DNA of 64,000 bases from DASRDU01 sp046331565 (GCA_046331565.1 JAXLQP010000002.1:1302001-1366000), one strand, 5' to 3'. Positions 1-12,682 are shown, numbered from the stretch's first letter. The notes: generated by a model not told the origin, from the letters alone. Numbers and translations: made by a program.

Positions 1-852
1 CAGAAGATCAGCAGCTTTTCGACCGCTGAGGTTCCCTTCAACCTGGTGCTGCTGATTGACACGTCGGGCAGCACGCGCGAAGACCTTGACCTGATTCGTC
101 ACGCGGCGCGGCGCTTTCTGAATCAGTTGCGCCCCGATGATCGCGTGGCGGTGGTGGCCTTTCACGAAGAGGTCGAGTTGTTGCAGGATCTGACCTCAGA
201 CCGCAGCCGCCTTGAAGCCGCGCTCAGCCGTCTGCCGCAGGGAGCGGGCAGCGCCGTTTATGACGCCGTGCTGCTGTCGCTTCAGGAAGTTCTCAAAAAG
301 ATCGAAGGACGCAAAGCCATCATCATGCTCAGCGATGGCGTTGATTCGTTCGGTTATTCGACTTATGAAGAACTGTTGCCGGAAGTGGAACGAGCCGGGG
401 CGGCGCTCTATTTTCTGGAATGGGACACTGAAGCCTTTGCCGAAGCCGGAATGCTGCGCGATTGCAGCGACGATCTGCATTTCAAATTTTCGCGCAAGCA
501 GTTGAAAAAATATTACGACGCTGCGCGCACCGGCACCATCAGGCTTGAAAACTCCTGCCTGATTCCGAAGGATCAGAAGAAACTGATCAATCATTTCCTG
601 TACGAAACCGCCCGCAGCGAATTGCGGATAATGGCTGACAAAAGCGGCGGGCGTGTGCTGCCGGTCAAAACACTTGATCAGCTTGACCCTGCTTACGCTC
701 AGATCGCTGCTGAATTGCGCACGCAGTATTCCATCGCCTACTACCCGATCAATGACAAACGCGACGGCACCTGGCGCAAACTGCGCGTCGAGGTCAAACG
801 CCAGGGCTGGATGGCAAAGGCTCGTCCGGGCTACCGCGCACCCAAAGATTAA
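1..852 (+). CDS. VWA-domain protein, acidobacterial type (5' truncated by window edge)
   Basis: The frame is open from base 1, so the true start lies upstream; 283 residues are visible. A von Willebrand A fold begins at once: a hydrophobic strand leads into the metal-binding MIDAS motif DTSGS at residues 20-24, and a later IIMLSDGVDSFG strand carries the second conserved Asp. The C-terminal part ends with AQIAAELRTQYSIAYYP, a motif I associate with the 'VWFA-related, acidobacterial' family (TIGR03436-like), which are mostly secreted proteins of unknown ligand. The export signal would be in the missing part. The role is probably extracytoplasmic protein-protein or metal-dependent binding; the substrate is unknown. 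Confidence 0.85.
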   Translation, partial: QKISSFSTAEVPFNLVLLIDTSGSTREDLDLIRHAARRFLNQLRPDDRVAVVAFHEEVELLQDLTSDRSRLEAALSRLPQGAGSAVYDAVLLSLQEVLKKIEGRKAIIMLSDGVDSFGYSTYEELLPEVERAGAALYFLEWDTEAFAEAGMLRDCSDDLHFKFSRKQLKKYYDAARTGTIRLENSCLIPKDQKKLINHFLYETARSELRIMADKSGGRVLPVKTLDQLDPAYAQIAAELRTQYSIAYYPINDKRDGTWRKLRVEVKRQGWMAKARPGYRAPKD

Positions 853-1065
853 GCCCTTCTGCACACCCCAGATCGTGCGGCCAGCTCAACCATTTCCGGC
901 GCAGCATCCCGTTAACAGCCGGTTCCCGTCATACTCTCCGGCTGAAGCTTCAGCCTAACCCGTCACACTGCAATGGCTTTTCAATCTCATCTCTCAGCGC
1001 CTGCCACAGGCACGCCCGTTGCTCAAAAGGGGGCTGTCCCGGGTTCAAATTTCTGGAGGTGTGTT

Positions 1066-1188
1066 ATGGCCGGAATCAGCAATGAACAGCAGCAGCAGGA
1101 CATGAAATCACTGACCCGGTTTCTGGTCTTTTTCAATCTCGCTCTGTTCAGCGTTTTTCTGACGCTCTGTTTTTATCGAAATATATAA
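1066..1188 (+). CDS. small single-span membrane protein (40 aa)
   Basis: The start is the ATG at 1066, preceded by a strong ribosome site (GGAGG at 1055-1059, 6 bases ahead). The frame stays open back to 973, but nothing supports an earlier start. The product has a short polar head (NEQQQQDMK) and one hydrophobic segment, roughly residues 17-36 (FLVFFNLALFSVFLTLCF), ending in YRNI. It looks like a small inner-membrane protein. No family is recognised. It stands alone between the VWA gene and rfaE2. Confidence 0.6.
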   Translation: MAGISNEQQQQDMKSLTRFLVFFNLALFSVFLTLCFYRNI

Positions 1189-1297
1189 CGATCACCAGTC
1201 ACTGCGCGGCGACTGAACCTGAACCGTCGCCGCGCACCTGCCTGAAAAAAACTCATCACTTGTCTCGCTCAATCCCAGTCCTCTAAGATGGCCATCT

Positions 1298-1813
1298 ATG
1301 GCCGCCATTCTTTCGCTTGATGAATTGCAGCAGGAACGCCAGCGACTGCGCCGCGCCGGGCAGACGGTCGTGTTCACCAACGGCTGTTTTGACCTGATGC
1401 ATCCGGGTCACGTCAGTTATTTGCAGCAGGCGCGGTCGCTCGGTGACGCATTGATTGTCGCGCTCAACAGCGACCGCGCCGTGCGTGAACTGAAAGGGCC
1501 GGCGCGCCCGATTCTCGATGAACACGAACGTGCGGCGGTGATGGCCGCGCTTGGCTGCGTTGATTACGTGACGATTTTTGATGACGTCAGCCCGCGTGAC
1601 ATCATCGCGGCCCTGCTGCCCGATGTGCTGGTCAAGGGCGGCGACTGGGGCGTTGATCAGATCATCGGACGCGAAGAGGTCGAAGCCGCAGGCGGGCGCG
1701 TGCTGAACCTGCCATTTGTCGCGGGCTGTTCGACTTCAGAAATCATCCGAAGAATAATTGAGCGAACAACTAGAGAAGAGTGTCATCTGAATATTGGCTC
1801 AATAAATGATTGA
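1298..1813 (+). CDS. rfaE2: D-glycero-beta-D-manno-heptose 1-phosphate adenylyltransferase (RfaE2/HldE C-terminal domain)
   Basis: This cytidylyltransferase-fold enzyme would charge heptose 1-phosphate with ATP to give ADP-heptose, the precursor of inner-core lipopolysaccharide. The family signature is clear: TNGCFDLMHPGHVSYL at residues 27-42 (HxGH nucleotide-binding motif), then LKGPARPI and LVKGGDW. It is the stand-alone form, without the kinase domain of HldE. The expected family end is near STSEIIRRI (about residues 146-154). The remaining 17 residues (ERTTREEC... to IND) are encoded by AT-rich DNA that continues into the next two genes, so the C-terminus seems to have been extended or replaced at the edge of an insertion. 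The TGA at 1811-1813 lies 9 bases before the ATPase gene. Confidence 0.9.
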   Translation: MAAILSLDELQQERQRLRRAGQTVVFTNGCFDLMHPGHVSYLQQARSLGDALIVALNSDRAVRELKGPARPILDEHERAAVMAALGCVDYVTIFDDVSPRDIIAALLPDVLVKGGDWGVDQIIGREEVEAAGGRVLNLPFVAGCSTSEIIRRIIERTTREECHLNIGSIND

Positions 1814-1822
1814 GGGACAACA

Positions 1823-3202
1823 ATGATTACTCGGTTGCGTGCTAAGAATTTTAAGTCATGGAAAGACACCGGAGATTTACGACTGGCTCCATTGACAGGG
1901 CTATTTGGTTCCAACAGTTCAGGGAAAACTAGCCTTATGCAGATTTTGCTGATGCTTAAACAAACAGTTGAATCTCCTGATCGTAAACGTGTTTTACATA
2001 CAGGTGATGATCGTTCGTTAGTTGACTTGGGAACCTTTTTTGATTTGATACACGGGCACAAGCCCGGCACCTCTTTGGAGCTGTCTCTTTCTTGGGAGTT
2101 GCCTGAATCACTTATTATCAATGATCCGGAAAAGAAGAAGACTTCACTTTTTGATATTCGGAACCTCTCATTTTTTACAAAGATCCGTCAAGAATCAGGT
2201 CCTGATCGTGCCGTTGTTGAATCATTTCGTTACTTATTCGGAGATAATAATGAGTTTGGAATGGTGCAGAAAAATGGAGACCGCAGGACAGATAGAGATC
2301 AATACGACTTGATTAGCAAGGGCTACAATGCTAGGCGTACCAAGGGAAGAGTATGGTCTTTACCAGCTCCGGTAAAGTGCTATGGATTCCCTGATGAGGC
2401 GATAGGTTACTTCCAAAACACAGGCTTTCTGAAATTATTCGAACTGGCTTTTGAGGAGCTATTCTCCACAATTGCATATCTCGGGCCTCTGCGCGAATCA
2501 CCTAGGCGTAGTTATATATGGGCTGGAGAAAGCCCTGTGGATGTTGGCAGAAAAGGTGAGCTTGCGGTACCAGCTTTGTTAGCTTCACGAACGCATGGGA
2601 AAACTATTTCTCGTGGGTATAAAACCAAAAAGCTTACCGTCGAAGAGCGAATAGCTTTGTGGCTTAAAGAAATAGGGCTGATTCACTCCTTCTCTCTTCA
2701 GCCAATAGCGGAAAATCGAAAGGATTATGAGGTGAGGGTCAAAAAAACTGAAACCAGCCCAGAAGTTTTGATTACCGATGTCGGCTTCGGGGTTTCCCAA
2801 ATCCTCCCGGTATTGGTGTTGTGCTACTATGCTCCGAAAGGATCGATACTCTTATTGGAGCAACCGGAAATTCATCTGCACCCTTTTGTTCAGTCCGCCC
2901 TTGCGGATATTTTGATTGACGCGGTAAAAAATCGAGATGTTCAGATTATAGTTGAGAGTCATAGTGAACATTTACTTCGCCGCTTGCAGCGGCGTATTGC
3001 TGAAGAAGTAATTACTATTGATCATATGGCACTTTATTTCTGTCGGATGGAGGATTCGGCTTCAGAGGCAGAAGAACTCAATATTGATCTATACGGGAAC
3101 ATTACTAATTGGCCCAAAGGCTTTTTCGGTGATGAGATGGGCGAGATGATAGCTGCATCTGAGGCGGTGATGAAACGTCAAGGAGCAACCATTCAATGGT
3201 AG
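1823..3202 (+). CDS. AAA/ABC-type ATPase with DUF3696-like C-terminus
   Basis: A 459-residue ATPase of the AAA_15/AAA_21 (RecF/OLD-like) type. The N-terminus has the typical ITRLRAKNFKSW strand, followed by Walker A GSNSSGKT at residues 29-36. The distal half has Walker B LLLEQPEIHLHP, the switch region IIVESHSEHLLRRL, and a DUF3696-like end (NWPKGFFGDEMGEM). The wording EQPEIHLHP is characteristic of the DUF3696 group. Such ATPases often pair with a nuclease in phage-defence or toxin modules. Its stop overlaps the start of the PIN gene by 7 bases, so the two are probably translated together. The base composition is clearly AT-richer than rfaE2 and mfd on either side, which suggests horizontal acquisition. 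Family membership is fairly sure; a defence role is inference. Confidence 0.85.
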   Translation: MITRLRAKNFKSWKDTGDLRLAPLTGLFGSNSSGKTSLMQILLMLKQTVESPDRKRVLHTGDDRSLVDLGTFFDLIHGHKPGTSLELSLSWELPESLIINDPEKKKTSLFDIRNLSFFTKIRQESGPDRAVVESFRYLFGDNNEFGMVQKNGDRRTDRDQYDLISKGYNARRTKGRVWSLPAPVKCYGFPDEAIGYFQNTGFLKLFELAFEELFSTIAYLGPLRESPRRSYIWAGESPVDVGRKGELAVPALLASRTHGKTISRGYKTKKLTVEERIALWLKEIGLIHSFSLQPIAENRKDYEVRVKKTETSPEVLITDVGFGVSQILPVLVLCYYAPKGSILLLEQPEIHLHPFVQSALADILIDAVKNRDVQIIVESHSEHLLRRLQRRIAEEVITIDHMALYFCRMEDSASEAEELNIDLYGNITNWPKGFFGDEMGEMIAASEAVMKRQGATIQW

Positions 3203-3732
3203 TGGTAGATACAAATGTGGCGGTTGTCGCCAATGGGAAATCTGAACAGGCTTCAGACGATTGCGTTCTTATTTGTATTCAGCGATTAAAAGAGATTGTA
3301 GAAGGAAAGAAAAAGCTGATCATTGATGATGGATGGAGAATCATTCGTGAATATAAGAATAATCTTCGCTCACAAGGACAACCCGGATTAGGGGATGCCT
3401 TCTTCAAATGGGTTCTCACGAACTGGGCCAATCCTTTGCGATGTGAGCAGGTGAAAATCACTGAAACTGGTACCAGTGGAACAGAATTCAGCGAATTTCC
3501 TTCTGTCGCAGATTTAGATGACTTTGATCCCTCCGACAGAAAATTTGTTGCGGTTGCATTAGCACATCCCCTGCGTCCACCAATTCTTCAAGCAGTGGAT
3601 GGTAAGTGGAAAGCCTTCGAAGAAGCACTTATCCGCAGTGGCGTCACTGTCGATTTTATCTGTTCTAATAGAGCGAAGAGTCCAACAGTACGTAAACAAA
3701 ATCGTTTAAGCAGGAGAAGGCGTAAATCGTAG
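3196..3732 (+). CDS. PIN-like nuclease partner of the ATPase
   Basis: A 178-residue protein that opens with VVVDTNVAVVANG, the usual first strand and catalytic Asp of a PIN domain (D5, with N7). Candidate further acidic ligands are E52 (IIREYKNNL), D114 (FDPSDRKFVAVALA) and D135 (QAVDGKW). This is the D-E-D-D pattern of a metal-dependent RNase or DNase. The C-terminal tail, from about residue 159, is basic (RKQNRLSRRRRK) and could bind nucleic acid. The ATG at 3196 lies inside the last codons of the ATPase gene, giving a 7-base overlap. The natural reading is an ATPase sensor or regulator with a nuclease effector. No antitoxin gene is seen. The PIN call rests on motif order, not on an alignment. 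Confidence 0.75.
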   Translation: MVVVDTNVAVVANGKSEQASDDCVLICIQRLKEIVEGKKKLIIDDGWRIIREYKNNLRSQGQPGLGDAFFKWVLTNWANPLRCEQVKITETGTSGTEFSEFPSVADLDDFDPSDRKFVAVALAHPLRPPILQAVDGKWKAFEEALIRSGVTVDFICSNRAKSPTVRKQNRLSRRRRKS

Positions 3733-3739
3733 GAATAAG

Positions 3740-7510
<3,771 letters not shown>

Positions 7511-7665
7511 GGCTAAGTTCAGCGCTCCTTGCGGCGCTCAGACCCGGCAGCGTAAAATCTGCCTTTGCTCAGGCGCTCACCCGCGCTCGTTATCAGGTGA
7601 TCGGAAAAGCTCAGGTATCGTCAAGGTCGTTTTCAAGGTCATTCTGCCCCCTTGTCATTATCACG

Positions 7666-8676
7666 ATGAAGTTGTTTTACGTGCGAAAGTGGCTGCCCGT
7701 AGTTGTTGTGTTGTGTGGTCTGGCTGCGTTCTCCGGCTGCCGGTCGGACAAGAACGCCGCGAGTCAGGATGCAAAGGACAACACGCCGGTGATTGTCGAA
7801 ATCAACGGCAAACCGGAACACAGCTCGGCCTTTGAAAGATTCATCAAGGCGCATCTGTCAGATTTTTATGCTGACACGACGCAAAGCCTGCCCGGCGCGA
7901 GCGACGAATCGCGCAGCCGCCTGTTTGATGAGTTCGTCAGACGCCAGGTGATCGTTCACGAAGCGCAGAAGCGCGGCATCACCGCTTCGCAGGACGAAAT
8001 CACACAAGCGGTGCAGGAACAGCGCCAGCAGCTTGGCGCGACCGCGAGCGAAACTCCAGGGCCGGAAAAGACGCTGCTGACCAGCAATGAGCGCGCCGAT
8101 GAAATTGCCAGCGAACTGCTGACGATCAAGTATTACCAGCAGGAAGTGCTGAAGGATGTGAAAGTCCAGCCTGAAGAGGTCGAGAAATATTACGAGCAGA
8201 ACAGGGCGAAATATCAGAAGAACGGTTTTTATGTTCGTGAAATCCGCGTGGCTACAAAGGAAGAGGCTGAGCAGATGCACCAGAAGGCGCTTGCTCGTCC
8301 GGCTGATTTTGCCACCCTCGCCCGCGAACATTCAAAAGCGCCGAATGCTTCCAACGGCGGGCTGATGTATTACGAAGTCGGCCAGCTCCCGCCCGTGCTC
8401 GAACAGGAGATCGCTCCGCTCAAGGTCGGCGGCACCAGCCGCGTCGTACAGTCGAGTTACGGTTATCACATTTTCCGGCTCGAAAAACGCGCTGAACCGC
8501 TGCCGTTCGACAAGCTGAAAAAACAGATCGAAGAAGAATTGCTCTCGCGCCGGAATCAGGATCTGATTGACGCTTACACCGACCGCGTCATGACCAGCGC
8601 GCAGATCAGGGTTTTTTATGACCGCCTCGGTTTCAATTACAGCGGTAATCTGAAACAGGCGAAAAATGGAAGTTAG
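7666..8676 (+). CDS. parvulin-type peptidyl-prolyl isomerase, lipoprotein
   Basis: A PrsA/PpiD-like chaperone that helps exported proteins fold. The start chosen is ATG 7666, since it gives a clean lipoprotein signal peptide (MKLFYVRKWLPVVVV...) with lipobox FSGC near residues 23-26. The frame is open back to 7507 but that part has no such signal. A SurA_N-like helical region follows (FDEFVRRQVIVHEAQKRG), then a rotamase domain of roughly 95 residues from GFYVREIRVAT to YGYHIFRLEKR, with the usual GGLMYYEVGQLPP loop. The protein is 336 residues long. The next gene encodes a second isomerase of the same superfamily. Likely location is membrane-anchored and periplasmic. Confidence 0.88.
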   Translation: MKLFYVRKWLPVVVVLCGLAAFSGCRSDKNAASQDAKDNTPVIVEINGKPEHSSAFERFIKAHLSDFYADTTQSLPGASDESRSRLFDEFVRRQVIVHEAQKRGITASQDEITQAVQEQRQQLGATASETPGPEKTLLTSNERADEIASELLTIKYYQQEVLKDVKVQPEEVEKYYEQNRAKYQKNGFYVREIRVATKEEAEQMHQKALARPADFATLAREHSKAPNASNGGLMYYEVGQLPPVLEQEIAPLKVGGTSRVVQSSYGYHIFRLEKRAEPLPFDKLKKQIEEELLSRRNQDLIDAYTDRVMTSAQIRVFYDRLGFNYSGNLKQAKNGS

Positions 8677-8768
8677 TGATCGGGCTGCAAGTTTCGGTGT
8701 GCCGGTTCGTTCAGTCAGCACGCAAACAACAGCTTTACAATCCGTCACCGACTTCAAACAGGAGAAGT

Positions 8769-9923
8769 ATGATGAAGATATTCAGAGCCTTGCTGGTATC
8801 CGCTTTTATTCTCGGCTGTGCCGCATCAGTTTTTGCCCAGGAAGGCGAAGCGAAACTGGTGGACGAAGTCATTGCCCGCGTCAATGCGGCGATGATTATG
8901 AAATCTGATTATGACCGTTCACAGCGCGACGTGCTGGAAGAACTGAAGCAGGCCGGACTCAAACCGGAAGAACTGGAAAAGAAATTCGGTGAGACAAAGG
9001 CTTCGATTCTCGACAGCCTGATTGACCAGCAACTGCTCATTCAGCGCGCCAAAGATCTTTCGATTGACGTTGAAGCGCAGATCAATCAGCAGTTGCTGCG
9101 CATCATGAAGGAAAACAATCTGAGTTCGATTGAAGAACTCGAACAGAAGATGCGTGAGGTCGGCGTGGACATCAACGAAGTGCGCCGCAACTTCCGCAAC
9201 AAGCTGCTGACCGATGAAGTGCTGCGCCGCGAGGTTTACGGCCAGATTTATCGCGGCCTGACCGAAGCCGAAAAGCGCGAATATTACGACAAGCACAAAG
9301 AGGTGTTCGCCATCCCGGCTGAAATTACGCTCAGCCGCATTCTGATCAAGCTGGGCAAGGATCCGGCACAGGCGCAGGCCCGCGCCAGTGAAGTTGTGGC
9401 GCAGGCTCGCGGTGGCGCTGATTTCGCCGCGCTGGCCCGCCGCTTTTCTGAAGAAGCGCTCGGCAAGGATGGCGGCAAAATGGGGCCGCCGGTCAAAATT
9501 GATCTGCTCGTCAACGAAGTCCGCGACGTCGTGGGCAAAGCGCCAGCGGGAACCGTGACCGACCCGATCAAACTTCAGGATGGTTACGTCATCTTCCGCA
9601 TTGATGACCGCAAGGAGGCCAAGACGCGCGGGTACGAGGAGGAAGAAGTCAAGCAGGAAGTCATCAACCGCCTGATCTATGAACGCAGCCAGAGCGAGAT
9701 TGAAAATTACCTGAAAAGACTGCGCGCTGATGCCTTCATTGAAATTGATCCGCGCTACCAGTTGCCGGGCATGAAGGTGCAGTCGGCTTCGATCAAGCGC
9801 GTGCCTTTCTCGGAAGAGAGCGAAAAGGAACGCAAGAAACGCGAGAAGCGCGAGAAGAAGGAAAAGGAAGGACAGGAAAAGAAGAAGAGCGCAGAAAGTG
9901 CGGCGGCGAAGGTGCAACAGTGA
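8769..9923 (+). CDS. SurA-like periplasmic peptidyl-prolyl isomerase
   Basis: The start is ATG 8769 behind AGGAGA (8760-8765). The first 23 residues or so form a signal peptide ending VFAQ. A SurA N-terminal chaperone region follows (LVDEVIARVNAAMIMKSDYD; LIDQQLLIQRAKDL), then one parvulin domain (EITLSRILIKLG ... GYVIFRIDDRKEAK). E. coli SurA has two such domains; this 384-residue protein has one. The C-terminus is a long charged tail, mostly Lys and Glu (about the last 40 residues), of unknown use. Its stop overlaps the next gene's GTG by 4 bases. The probable role is outer-membrane protein biogenesis. Which of the two isomerases is the functional SurA cannot be decided here. Confidence 0.88.
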   Translation: MMKIFRALLVSAFILGCAASVFAQEGEAKLVDEVIARVNAAMIMKSDYDRSQRDVLEELKQAGLKPEELEKKFGETKASILDSLIDQQLLIQRAKDLSIDVEAQINQQLLRIMKENNLSSIEELEQKMREVGVDINEVRRNFRNKLLTDEVLRREVYGQIYRGLTEAEKREYYDKHKEVFAIPAEITLSRILIKLGKDPAQAQARASEVVAQARGGADFAALARRFSEEALGKDGGKMGPPVKIDLLVNEVRDVVGKAPAGTVTDPIKLQDGYVIFRIDDRKEAKTRGYEEEEVKQEVINRLIYERSQSEIENYLKRLRADAFIEIDPRYQLPGMKVQSASIKRVPFSEESEKERKKREKREKKEKEGQEKKKSAESAAAKVQQ

Positions 9924-11065
9924 GTACCAAAATCTTCATCCGGGATTTCGTCCCGAACCAGACGGTCAGCACGACCTTTCTGGTCAAATCGAAGGAGCTT
10001 CGCAACAAGAAGGCCGGGGGGCAGTTTGCGCTGCTCACCCTGGCTGACCGCACCGGCGAAATCGGCGGGCAGTGGTGGGACAACTTCGAGGATGCCTGGG
10101 ATACCTTTGAGGTTGATGATGTCGTCTTTGCGCGCGGCCTGATCAACACACATCGCAACAAGCTGCAAATTTCCGTGCATCGCGTCCGGCCCTGCACCGA
10201 ACGCGAGATTGACCTGACGCATTACTTCCCGACGACGAAATACGATGTTGATGAAATGTTCGCCGAACTGATGGCGATCATTCGCAGCTTCGACAATCAG
10301 CATCTGCGGCAACTGCTTGAAAGCATCTTTGCTGATGACGAGACGGTGAGAAAGTTCAAGCGCGCTCCGGCGGCCAAGAGCATGCACCATCCTTACCTGG
10401 GCGGTCTGCTCGAACACACCCTGTCGCTCGCCAGACTGTGCCGCCAGGTTGGCGCGCATTACGAAGGCATTGACGTTGACCTGCTGCTCACGGGCGCCGT
10501 GCTGCACGATTTCGGCAAGATTGACGAACTCAGTTACGAACGCGGCACCAGTTACACCAACGAAGGACAATTGATCGGTCATCTGGTGATGGAAACCATT
10601 CTGGTTTCTGATCACATCAGGCCACTGCCTGATTTCCCGGCAGAGTTGCGGTTGCAGGTGCTGCACCTGCTGCTTGCGCATCACGGCAAACTCGAACACG
10701 GTTCGCCGAAACTGCCCGTGACGCCTGAAGCCCTGATGCTGGCTTACCTCGACGATCTGGATTCAAAGATTGAAGCCATGCAGCGCCTGATGGCTGAACC
10801 GCATGCGGTCGGCGACTGGACGCGCATTTCACCGATGTTCGAGCGTCCGATTTATCGCCGCCGCACGAATCGGCCTGAACCGCCGAATGGTCATCAGCCG
10901 CTGGCTGAACCGCTTCAGGCCGAAACTGCAATCAGCCCGGCAACTGATCAGCCGCTTCACAACCCATCGCCGGAGCGCCCGCCCGTCGCCCGGTCAAAAG
11001 CATTCAATAACCCGTTTGCCAGTCTGGCAGAAATGATGAAGGAGGAAGAAGACAGCAGTGGTTAG
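9920..11065 (+). CDS. YhaM-like 3'-5' exoribonuclease (OB-fold + HD domain)
   Basis: Residues 1-90 form an OB-like nucleic-acid-binding region (KAGGQFALLTLADRTGEIGGQWWD). The HD phosphohydrolase domain follows, with H166 (GLLEHTLSLARL), H196-D197 (GAVLHDFGKI), and later HLLLAHHGKLEHG and YLDDLDSKIE. This order is that of YhaM/CBF1, which trims RNA or single-stranded DNA from the 3' end. The GTG start at 9920 overlaps the surA-like stop by 4 bases, so it is probably translated with that gene. The tail after about residue 300 is proline-rich and low in complexity. The stop codon (11063-11065) lies inside a heptad tandem repeat that continues downstream, so the final residues (SSG) are repeat-encoded. 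Confidence 0.85.
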   Translation: MSTKIFIRDFVPNQTVSTTFLVKSKELRNKKAGGQFALLTLADRTGEIGGQWWDNFEDAWDTFEVDDVVFARGLINTHRNKLQISVHRVRPCTEREIDLTHYFPTTKYDVDEMFAELMAIIRSFDNQHLRQLLESIFADDETVRKFKRAPAAKSMHHPYLGGLLEHTLSLARLCRQVGAHYEGIDVDLLLTGAVLHDFGKIDELSYERGTSYTNEGQLIGHLVMETILVSDHIRPLPDFPAELRLQVLHLLLAHHGKLEHGSPKLPVTPEALMLAYLDDLDSKIEAMQRLMAEPHAVGDWTRISPMFERPIYRRRTNRPEPPNGHQPLAEPLQAETAISPATDQPLHNPSPERPPVARSKAFNNPFASLAEMMKEEEDSSG

Positions 11066-11140
11066 TGGTCAGTGGTCAGTCAAAGCGTGAAATCTGTCTT
11101 TGCTTTTGACTAACCACTGACCACTGACCACTAACCACTG
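11058..11140. repeat. inverted heptad repeat hairpin at the yhaM 3' end
   Basis: Left arm: heptads GTGGTTA, GTGGTCA, GTGGTCA (11058-11078), then GTCAAAG. Right arm 11105-11140 is its reverse complement with one extra heptad (CTAACCA, CTGACCA, CTGACCA, CTAACCA). The arms can form a hairpin of about 29 bp. The left arm contains the yhaM stop codon. The hairpin may work as a transcript end or processing site between yhaM and the next gene. Confidence 0.85.
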
Positions 11141-11151
11141 CTTATAACGCC

Positions 11152-11781
11152 ATGATCTCAGGAATCCTGCTCGCCGCAGGCGAATCAAAAAGAATGGGCG
11201 GCGCTTTCAAGCCGCTGATGAAGTGGGGCAAAACCACCGTCATTGACGCCTGCATCAAAAATCTCAGGAAAACCCGCCTTGATGAAATCATCGTTGTCCT
11301 CGGTCACCGCGAAGCTGACATTCGCATCCGGCTGGCCGGATCAGGCGTGGTTTATGCCATCAACCCCGATTACAAAAAAGGCATGATCAGTTCGGTCAAG
11401 ACCGGCATTGCGATGGCCAGTTCACAGACCGATGCGTTTCTGATTGCGCTCGTGGATCAGCCGATGATTCCGAGTGAACTCATCAATCGCCTGGCCATCA
11501 TTCACGACGACAATGCCGAGAGCCTGATCACCGTGCCCGTTTATCAGGGCAGGCACGGCCATCCGATCATCATCAATAAAAAGTATGAGCCGGAAATCAT
11601 GGCGCTCGCCGATGACGCGCCCGAAGGCCTGCGTGCGTTTATCAACCGTCACCGCGATGAGGTCAATGAGGTTGAAGTCGAATCGCCGGTCATCCTTGAA
11701 GACATTGACACGCCCGAAGATTACCAGCGTTACGCTGGCCGGACAGAACCCGTTTACGAATTTCATAAATGGCATCCCTGA
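11152..11781 (+). CDS. MobA-like NTP transferase (molybdopterin cytidylyl/guanylyltransferase family)
   Basis: A 209-residue nucleotidyltransferase of the MocA/MobA superfamily. The N-terminal nucleotide-binding loop is LLAAGESKRMGG.FKPL (residues 5-22). The metal-binding Asp is in ALVDQPMIP. The C-terminal part has the usual GRHGHPIIINKKY and LEDIDTPEDY. The DIDTPEDY end is typical of MocA (molybdopterin-CMP) and of sugar-nucleotide relatives. It would load CTP or GTP onto molybdopterin, but no molybdoenzyme lies beside it. It may share a transcript with the small DUF5654 gene 15 bases downstream. Confidence 0.82.
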   Translation: MISGILLAAGESKRMGGAFKPLMKWGKTTVIDACIKNLRKTRLDEIIVVLGHREADIRIRLAGSGVVYAINPDYKKGMISSVKTGIAMASSQTDAFLIALVDQPMIPSELINRLAIIHDDNAESLITVPVYQGRHGHPIIINKKYEPEIMALADDAPEGLRAFINRHRDEVNEVEVESPVILEDIDTPEDYQRYAGRTEPVYEFHKWHP

Positions 11782-11796
11782 AACAGGAGGTCTGAA

Positions 11797-12060
11797 ATGA
11801 CAATTCGCTATGCCCGGATGCTGGTGCAGACGATGATCACCCTGGCCTCAGCCTCGCTTGGACTGGTCGCTGCCCTGGCCTGGAATGACGCGATCAAAGC
11901 CACGATCAAACAGGTGTTCGCCACCGATGACAATCTCGCCGGATTGTATACTTATGCCATTCTCGCCACAGCCATCGCCATCATCATCGTGCTGATTCTC
12001 ACGCGCCTTGCCGCCAGGCTTGGCGGCGAAGCGGTGATTGAGCGTGAGGCTGAGGGCTGA
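11797..12060 (+). CDS. DUF5654-like small membrane protein
   Basis: An 87-residue protein with AGGAGG at 11785-11790 ahead of its ATG. It has two hydrophobic segments, about residues 13-30 (ITLASASLGLVAALAWND) and 50-68 (TYAILATAIAIIIVLILT). The AALAWNDAIKA motif after the first span is what I recall from the DUF5654 family, which has no known function. It ends in a charged tail (EAVIEREAEG). The short gap to the upstream nucleotidyltransferase suggests an operon, but no functional link is evident. Confidence 0.7.
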   Translation: MTIRYARMLVQTMITLASASLGLVAALAWNDAIKATIKQVFATDDNLAGLYTYAILATAIAIIIVLILTRLAARLGGEAVIEREAEG

Positions 12061-12682
12061 ACGAAAATCCGCAACATCAGACACGCACCGCAGACGACAG
12101 CGCCGGTTGTCTGCGGCGCCATTCTGTCTGCCCTGCCGAACGCTGGTCACAATCCGAAATAATATTAAATGAATTGACGCTCCAGAGGGGCGTCCCTATA
12201 CTGCCGCCGCAATCGAGATTCCCTCATCATCGAAAAAAGATTTCCGGCAGTCACCAGCCAGGCCGCGTCATTCAGGCGTGGGAAGGCCGTTCGGCCCCTG
12301 ATCAGCGCAGCCCGGCAGGGACATTCTTACGTTTACTCACTGGGTGGGAACCTCATCGCCGCCAGCACTGGTTTCCGGTTCATCATCGCCAGCGCAGCTT
12401 TAACTCTGCGCTGCTCCGGCACGGCAGCCTGCACCGACCCCGCAGTGTGACTGGCGACAGCCTGATGCCGGGCCGCTGTTCCAGTGGTGTGCCGTGAATC
12501 ATTGCCCTGATCGCTGGCAACTGTTCCCTGCCCCTCGCCTGACTTTACCTCCTCACTGCCAGGAATTCGCAACCTGAGAACCAGTTTCAGAAGCCGCCTG
12601 CTTCTGTGGCTGCGCTCTGGTCTGCAACTGCACAAGTCACTCCCTCACACAACTTTCCTTCCTTCAATCAAGGAGAAATGGT
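12061..12682 (+). other. 622-bp non-coding leader region with strong promoter
   Basis: No convincing gene. A weak hairpin follows the DUF5654 gene (CCGCAGAC 12088-12095 with GTCTGCGG 12109-12116). A sigma70-like promoter is at 12174-12202. From there to the secreted-protein start is about 475 bases of leader with several short hairpins, for example CAGCGCAG/CTGCGCTG around 12390-12413. It ends with a ribosome site AAGGAGAAA just before 12683. No known riboswitch consensus was recognised by eye. Confidence 0.5.
12174..12202 (+). promoter_or_regulatory. sigma70-like promoter
   Basis: TTGACG (12174-12179), 17-base spacer, TATACT (12197-12202). Both boxes match the consensus at 5 of 6 positions. 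It faces the secreted-protein gene 480 bases downstream, so it predicts a long 5' leader or a separate small RNA. Confidence 0.6.

Noticed and set aside
8919..9917. Long open frame antisense to the SurA-like gene (and similar ones opposite mfd, the propeller gene and the GH116 gene)
   Set aside because: The sense strand has clear family motifs; the antisense product is low-complexity and rich in Phe/Leu or Arg, as expected from GC-biased codons read backwards.
12174..12497. Possible gene in the long leader
   Set aside because: No ribosome site, no recognisable motif; it begins at the -35 box of a strong promoter.
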